DNA from: Fistularia commersonii
Lineage: Eukaryota > Chordata > Actinopteri > Syngnathiformes > Fistulariidae
NCBI GenBank assembly: GCA_037954325.1
Contig: JBBMNZ010000019.1
Location: forward strand, 11,911,501-11,975,500
Direction: 5' to 3'
DNA: 64,000 bases
Positions 60,067 through 64,000 of this stretch are shown in pieces. The position numbers were made by a program, and so were the translations under genes. Below the pieces are notes generated by a model. It did no database searches. It worked only from the letters and a program-made list of their open reading frames with translations, and was not told the DNA's origin. Position 1 is the first letter of the stretch. The number at the start of each line of letters is the position of its first letter.

Positions 60067-60794
60067 TAATTTGGATTGTTTACATATAAATCAACACTTA
60101 AAATGCCGTGCCGTGCAGTGCATAGTCACGAATGCTTTGATTTGCACCAATCCACCCTTTGTTTTCACTATTAAAATCCATCATTATAATCTCAGCTCAC
60201 TATTCTTCCTTTGTCTGTTATCTTGAGCGGTCATTAGTCCCGACGGAGCCCCGAACTTCCATGTTTGTGCAATTGTGGCAAGATTTTCTTTTGTATAAAT
60301 GAAAATCCCAACTTCGGAGGAGACCATCACACATTTCCTTCGTCCTCCCACAGATAATCACATAATTGCACAATTTCGGGGAGAACCATGCAAGGTGATT
60401 ATGTGGTGCTAGTCATTTTTAAAAGATTTGCCAGAGGAGGGGAAGGGGGAGGGGAATATTCAGGGCTTCAAACTGCGCTGGAAAGACGGTAGCAAGATGC
60501 ATCTAAGCATTGAATCTAAATTTGTCAGTTAATAGGAGGATGTCCTCATTTGAATTTTAAAGTTTTCTTTCTTTGTTGATGAAGATTCAATTACTGCAAA
60601 ATTTTGCCCAATTCGTAGGTCAGATTGCATTTCTCGGACCAGTGAGAAAAAAGAAAACATCCTGGGCTCCTGCTGCTGACCAATTGGAACTCTGAAGGCT
60701 CCGTCACTTTACATTGTCTAATTGCATCTCACTTTATGTGTTGAGGCTTTAAGAGACCTACATTATACAGCTTAACTCTGTCCTGGTAGGTCCT
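60067..60794. other. Unassigned low-repeat DNA
   Basis: No gene or repeat motif. The composition is balanced and microsatellite-free between 60170 and 60760, so it is worth testing for conservation. Confidence 0.4.
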
Positions 60795-61132
60795 GTGGCA
60801 AACAGTTGCATGACATATGAATGAGACCGTCGGTGGTTGTGTCTCTGGATGACATGTGAATGATAGTAAATTGTTATCTTTCTTGTATGCTTCCACATGT
60901 GAATAAGAGCGTGAACGGTTGAATGTCTCTATGATGAGTGAATGAGAGTGAATTATTTTATGCTGCTACATGATGTGAGATGTGAATGAGAGTGAATGTT
61001 TGATTATCTCTATATGTGTCCCCATGATTGACTGGCAACGGCTCCAGGGTGAATCAACCCTTGCCTATGACAGTTTGGACCCCCCCAGCAACCCTGAATG
61101 CAGGATAAGCAATATAGATAATGAATGAATGA
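60795..61132 (+). repeat. SINE family A 3' part with about five modules
   Basis: About five units of 39-46 bp (cores such as 'tgtgaatgagagtgaatgtt') run from 60810 to 61010. They are followed by 'catgattgactggcaacggc', 'atgcaggataagcaatatag' and a GAATGAATGAAT tail. The tRNA-like head is missing. Confidence 0.8.
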
Positions 61133-63792
61133 ATATGTCTTCCTTCCCCAACCCCTTTGGAGGCACTAGAGTGGGCAGATAATGACTTATATTTCATTTC
61201 TGGGAGTATTAGTCTTTGAACAAATGAGGGGGAGTGACACATACTGTAATTATTTTTTCATCTTCAGATCTACAGTACAGCGAGCGCATTGTTTTAACAC
61301 ATGGAGTGGAGGGAGGGGTCGACCTAATGAGGCTATCGCCCCTGCAATCTGTCCGTGGGTGTGCGCGTCTGTGTGTGTGGCCTATTTTATATGATCAATG
61401 GGGCTTGTTGTTGTCCGACTGGCCCCTTGTTCAGACTAGCATCCCCCTCTCCTCATCCTCACTCATTTTTAACTTTGCAATACTGAAACGCAAGACTTAC
61501 CTCTGCAGTCTGCCAGGTCACGGGTGTTGTTTACCTGCGGCTTGGACTAACTGCCAGAAAAGGTTACACGGTCTCGGCTGTCAGCCCACCTCCGTTTCAA
61601 AACACCACGGAAACAAAAAAGCCAAAGAGTCGCCCTGATGGAGACTTCCAGGTTGCTTTGTCTTCCTTCAGTCTTTGAGATCTTGGCCAGGGGGAGCTGA
61701 AACTTAAAATCCACATATCATCGAGGGCGCGATATCCAAATCACAGGAGAGAATAAATCAAGAAGTATCAGCATTCCCAGTTGCAAAACAACAACTATCA
61801 CTATTTTTATCTCCAAGACACCACGGTGGCCAGTTGTGAGTGCCTCCAAGCAATGGCGAGCCTTTGGCTTCCATCTTCTAATCCAGGGATTGACAGCTGC
61901 TGCCTGTGGGGAGCAGGCGATGAATAATTTGTGGGCAGAAAGAGCTGCGGGCGGCCGGCGAATTCTTAGACAAAAGTAATAAAATGGCGAAGTCAACAGC
62001 TTCATGAACTATTTATCTTCGTGGAACCGATATGTCCTCTCTCAGTCTCTGTCTGTTCTGCTCCACTCCGGCCATCTCACTTGTCAGAGCCCACAGATGG
62101 GGCCGGGATTTTATTGAACCTTTGATTCAGTTTCAACCCCTCCCCCCCGCCGGAATTGTCACTTTTTTAAGGACTGTCTGCAATAAAGGAGCCTGGTTAT
62201 TGGGAGAAAAGAGCTTAATGAAAAAAGAAGAAGAAACTTTCACAGGGAAGCTGGAGGAGAACGTGGCATCGTGTGATCGAACAACAGACCAAGCAATGGA
62301 GTTGACAATGATCAATAACATTAATATGGGGTGCCAGAGAACAGTCCGCTGCAGGCGCATTCACTATCCGTGGCTGAGAACAACAGCAGGCAACACCTTA
62401 AAACTTATGTACTCTTGTGTTATTCGACCTGTCACAAATCCAGAGGTTTGTCCACCTCGTAAGATCTCACTTTGGAAAATGGTGGACAACTTTTAAACAC
62501 CCCATCATCAACAACAATGTCCCTAGAAGGGATGGAAGCAAACAAATGGTTGCCAGGTGATGCTCTCTGCAATTGTTTTGATAACCAGTCACCTGCACAT
62601 ACTCCAATAATACTTGAATCAATCGAATGATTTGTTGTTCCCTTTTTTTAACTGTACTACATCTTGCGAGAGGATTCTTGGGTGGAATTCTTGCTGGGAT
62701 CACCAGGAGTTCACATTCCCATTCCTTTGGTGTCGGAAAACATTGTGGCCTCCTTTCCGATCTCTACTGCACACTTTACAAAATAAGAGTAGTTATTGAA
62801 GAAACAAACTTTCAAAATAAAGAGAAGTTGTTTAAACAAGCCGTTCTGAAGGGCAAACTAACACAAAACAAAGTTGATCTAATATGATTTTGTACTTCTG
62901 GGAAATAACGCAGATGAAAAAAATAAAAAATGAAAATCGGTCGATTAGCGAATCAAATGAGCCCATTTATATTGATCTCATATTACATCAAATAAAGAAT
63001 CTGGCAAATCTACATCTTTTCTAAGATCTATGCTTATATGAAAGCTCTCAGCGGCATACTAAAAGCTTTAGAGGCAACTTCCGATGGTTTGGGAGTTCGA
63101 TTTATTAGGAGTTACAGACGCACTATTATGAGCTCTCGCAAACTAGTGAACATTTATATGAAAAAAAAAAGGAAAGAGTAATTGGTGAGTGTGTGAGTGT
63201 GTGTGTGTGTGTGTGTGTATGTTCATTTTTCAGTCTCATGTCTTTCTGCTTGAGTTCCACATCGTGAGTCAAGAAATGCAAGTTTGAAAAAGCAAGCATA
63301 TGAAACAGTTGTATTAGGATTTCTAAAAGATGTAACGCAACTGCAATGATGTCGATTAATGAAGATTTAGAGACTAATTTAGAGACTAATGTGATTATGA
63401 TTAACATGAAATGATAATAAGCTAATAAATTAGCTATTTTGCGTTATGATCTCAGAAAGTGAATCAAGTCGACTCAAGTTATAGTGAAGGCAAAATTTTT
63501 CTTGGTACAAATTATAGTTTTTCCATTAGACCTTATTATCCATTAGATCTTATTTTGAAAAGCGTCTTGTTTCTGCCTTCGCCTTACTGCCACACTTAAC
63601 TCTATCATCCTATTTCACACATCAGCTACCACAAGCTAGTGTAATGCAGACAAGCACCCATGTTGTGTTGTTGGTCCCGAGAAGCCAAAAGAGGTCCTCG
63701 CCCCTCGCCCTGACTCAATTCACCCCTTAAATACCCTGCAACCAATTAACAAGAGGCATGAGTAGGGCCCCATATCTTTTAACAACCTAGAG
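61133..63792. other. Unassigned, probably single-copy DNA
   Basis: No gene recognised. The plus ORFs 61234-61638 (134 codons) and 62032-62496 (154 codons) are the longest and have no family motif. (TG)n lies at 63186-63218. The flanks of the last hAT fragment are AT-rich. Confidence 0.5.
63186..63218. repeat. (TG)n microsatellite
   Basis: About 15 TG units, slightly interrupted near the left end. Confidence 0.92.
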
Positions 63793-64000
63793 CAGGGGTG
63801 CTCAAACTTTTTCAGCATGCGAGCAACTTGTAAAATGACCAAGTCTAAATGATTTACCCACAACAAAAATGCAAAACATATATTTACAAATATATTGTGG
63901 ATTCTTTATATGTACAATGTAAATTAATGTACCTTGCATAACCACATGAGCCAATATTGCACAAAACAAAATAATTATGTACATTTTTTGTCATTCACCC
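63793..64000 (+). mobile_element. hAT-type element, left end, cut by the window edge
   Basis: The terminus CAGGGGTGCTCAAACTTTTT is followed by 'cagcatgcgagcaacttgta' and 'aaaatgaccaagtctaaatg', the usual left end of Charlie-like hAT MITEs in fish. The candidate 8-bp duplication on its left is ACCTAGAG (63785-63792). The right end lies outside the window, so this cannot be confirmed. Confidence 0.75.

Noticed and set aside
60810..61010. Regular ~42-bp repeats as a CRISPR-like array
   Set aside because: The units are degenerate, have no separate unique spacers and continue into a SINE 3' end; the organism is a fish.
61234..61638. 134-codon plus-strand ORF
   Set aside because: No motif, no splice or start context, and unassigned surroundings.
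62032..62496. 154-codon plus-strand ORF as a gene
   Set aside because: No recognisable family motif, an overlapping ORF on the other strand at 62133-62360, and a typical chance length for this much DNA.

Overview
The window reads as nuclear DNA of a ray-finned (teleost) fish. It is about 40-45% GC and has long (CA)n, (GATG)n, (GATA)n and (ATTAT)n microsatellites. It carries fossils of element families typical of teleosts: Rex3-like and other RTE-clade LINEs, L2/Rex1-like LINEs, tRNA-type SINEs, hAT relics, and a Ty3/gypsy element of the sushi/chromovirus type. No operons, ribosome-binding sites or long clean ORFs are present. I found no intact host protein-coding gene, rRNA, tRNA gene or CRISPR array. 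Almost every ORF over 60 codons is chance, microsatellite translation, or a broken transposon. The window is best read as intergenic or deep-intronic DNA with an old, layered transposon record.

Layout. 0-3.2 kb: SINE pieces, including a copy with seven internal repeat modules. 5.9-8.8 kb: a long minus-strand RTE-type LINE with endonuclease and RT remnants. 10.7 kb: a third SINE type. 13.5-16 kb: two L2/Rex1-like LINE fragments. 17.5-18.4 kb: a different RTE fragment, a SINE and a perfect 15-bp hairpin ending in poly(A). 21.6-24.7 kb: SINE, ATTAT array, a Rex3-like 3' end that runs into a GATG microsatellite, a 106-bp CA array and a GATG/GATA array. 28.1-29.1 kb: an L2/Rex1-like LINE with an altered catalytic motif. 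32.9-34.7 kb: a degenerate, probably DNA-transposon-derived unit with a Myb/SANT-like remnant on + and a THAP remnant on -. 35.9-36.4 kb: an RTE 3' end. 37.6-41.1 kb: a Ty3/gypsy element with both LTRs and a perfect 5-bp target duplication. 42.6-43.8 kb: two SINEs, the second split by a hAT element with an 8-bp duplication. 44.8-47.2 kb: another long RTE copy. 49.5-61.1 kb: further SINE copies and an RTE 3' end. 63.8 kb: the start of a second hAT element running off the window.

The most interesting items are the Myb/SANT plus THAP unit at 32.9-34.7 kb, the SINE family whose internal ~42-bp module has been amplified to different copy numbers, and the nested hAT insertion that keeps a transposase fragment. 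The unassigned single-copy stretches, for example 32.15-32.44 and 34.79-35.13 kb, could hold conserved regulatory elements, but that needs alignment to other fish. All family names come from recognising conserved protein or repeat motifs by eye; no database search was run.
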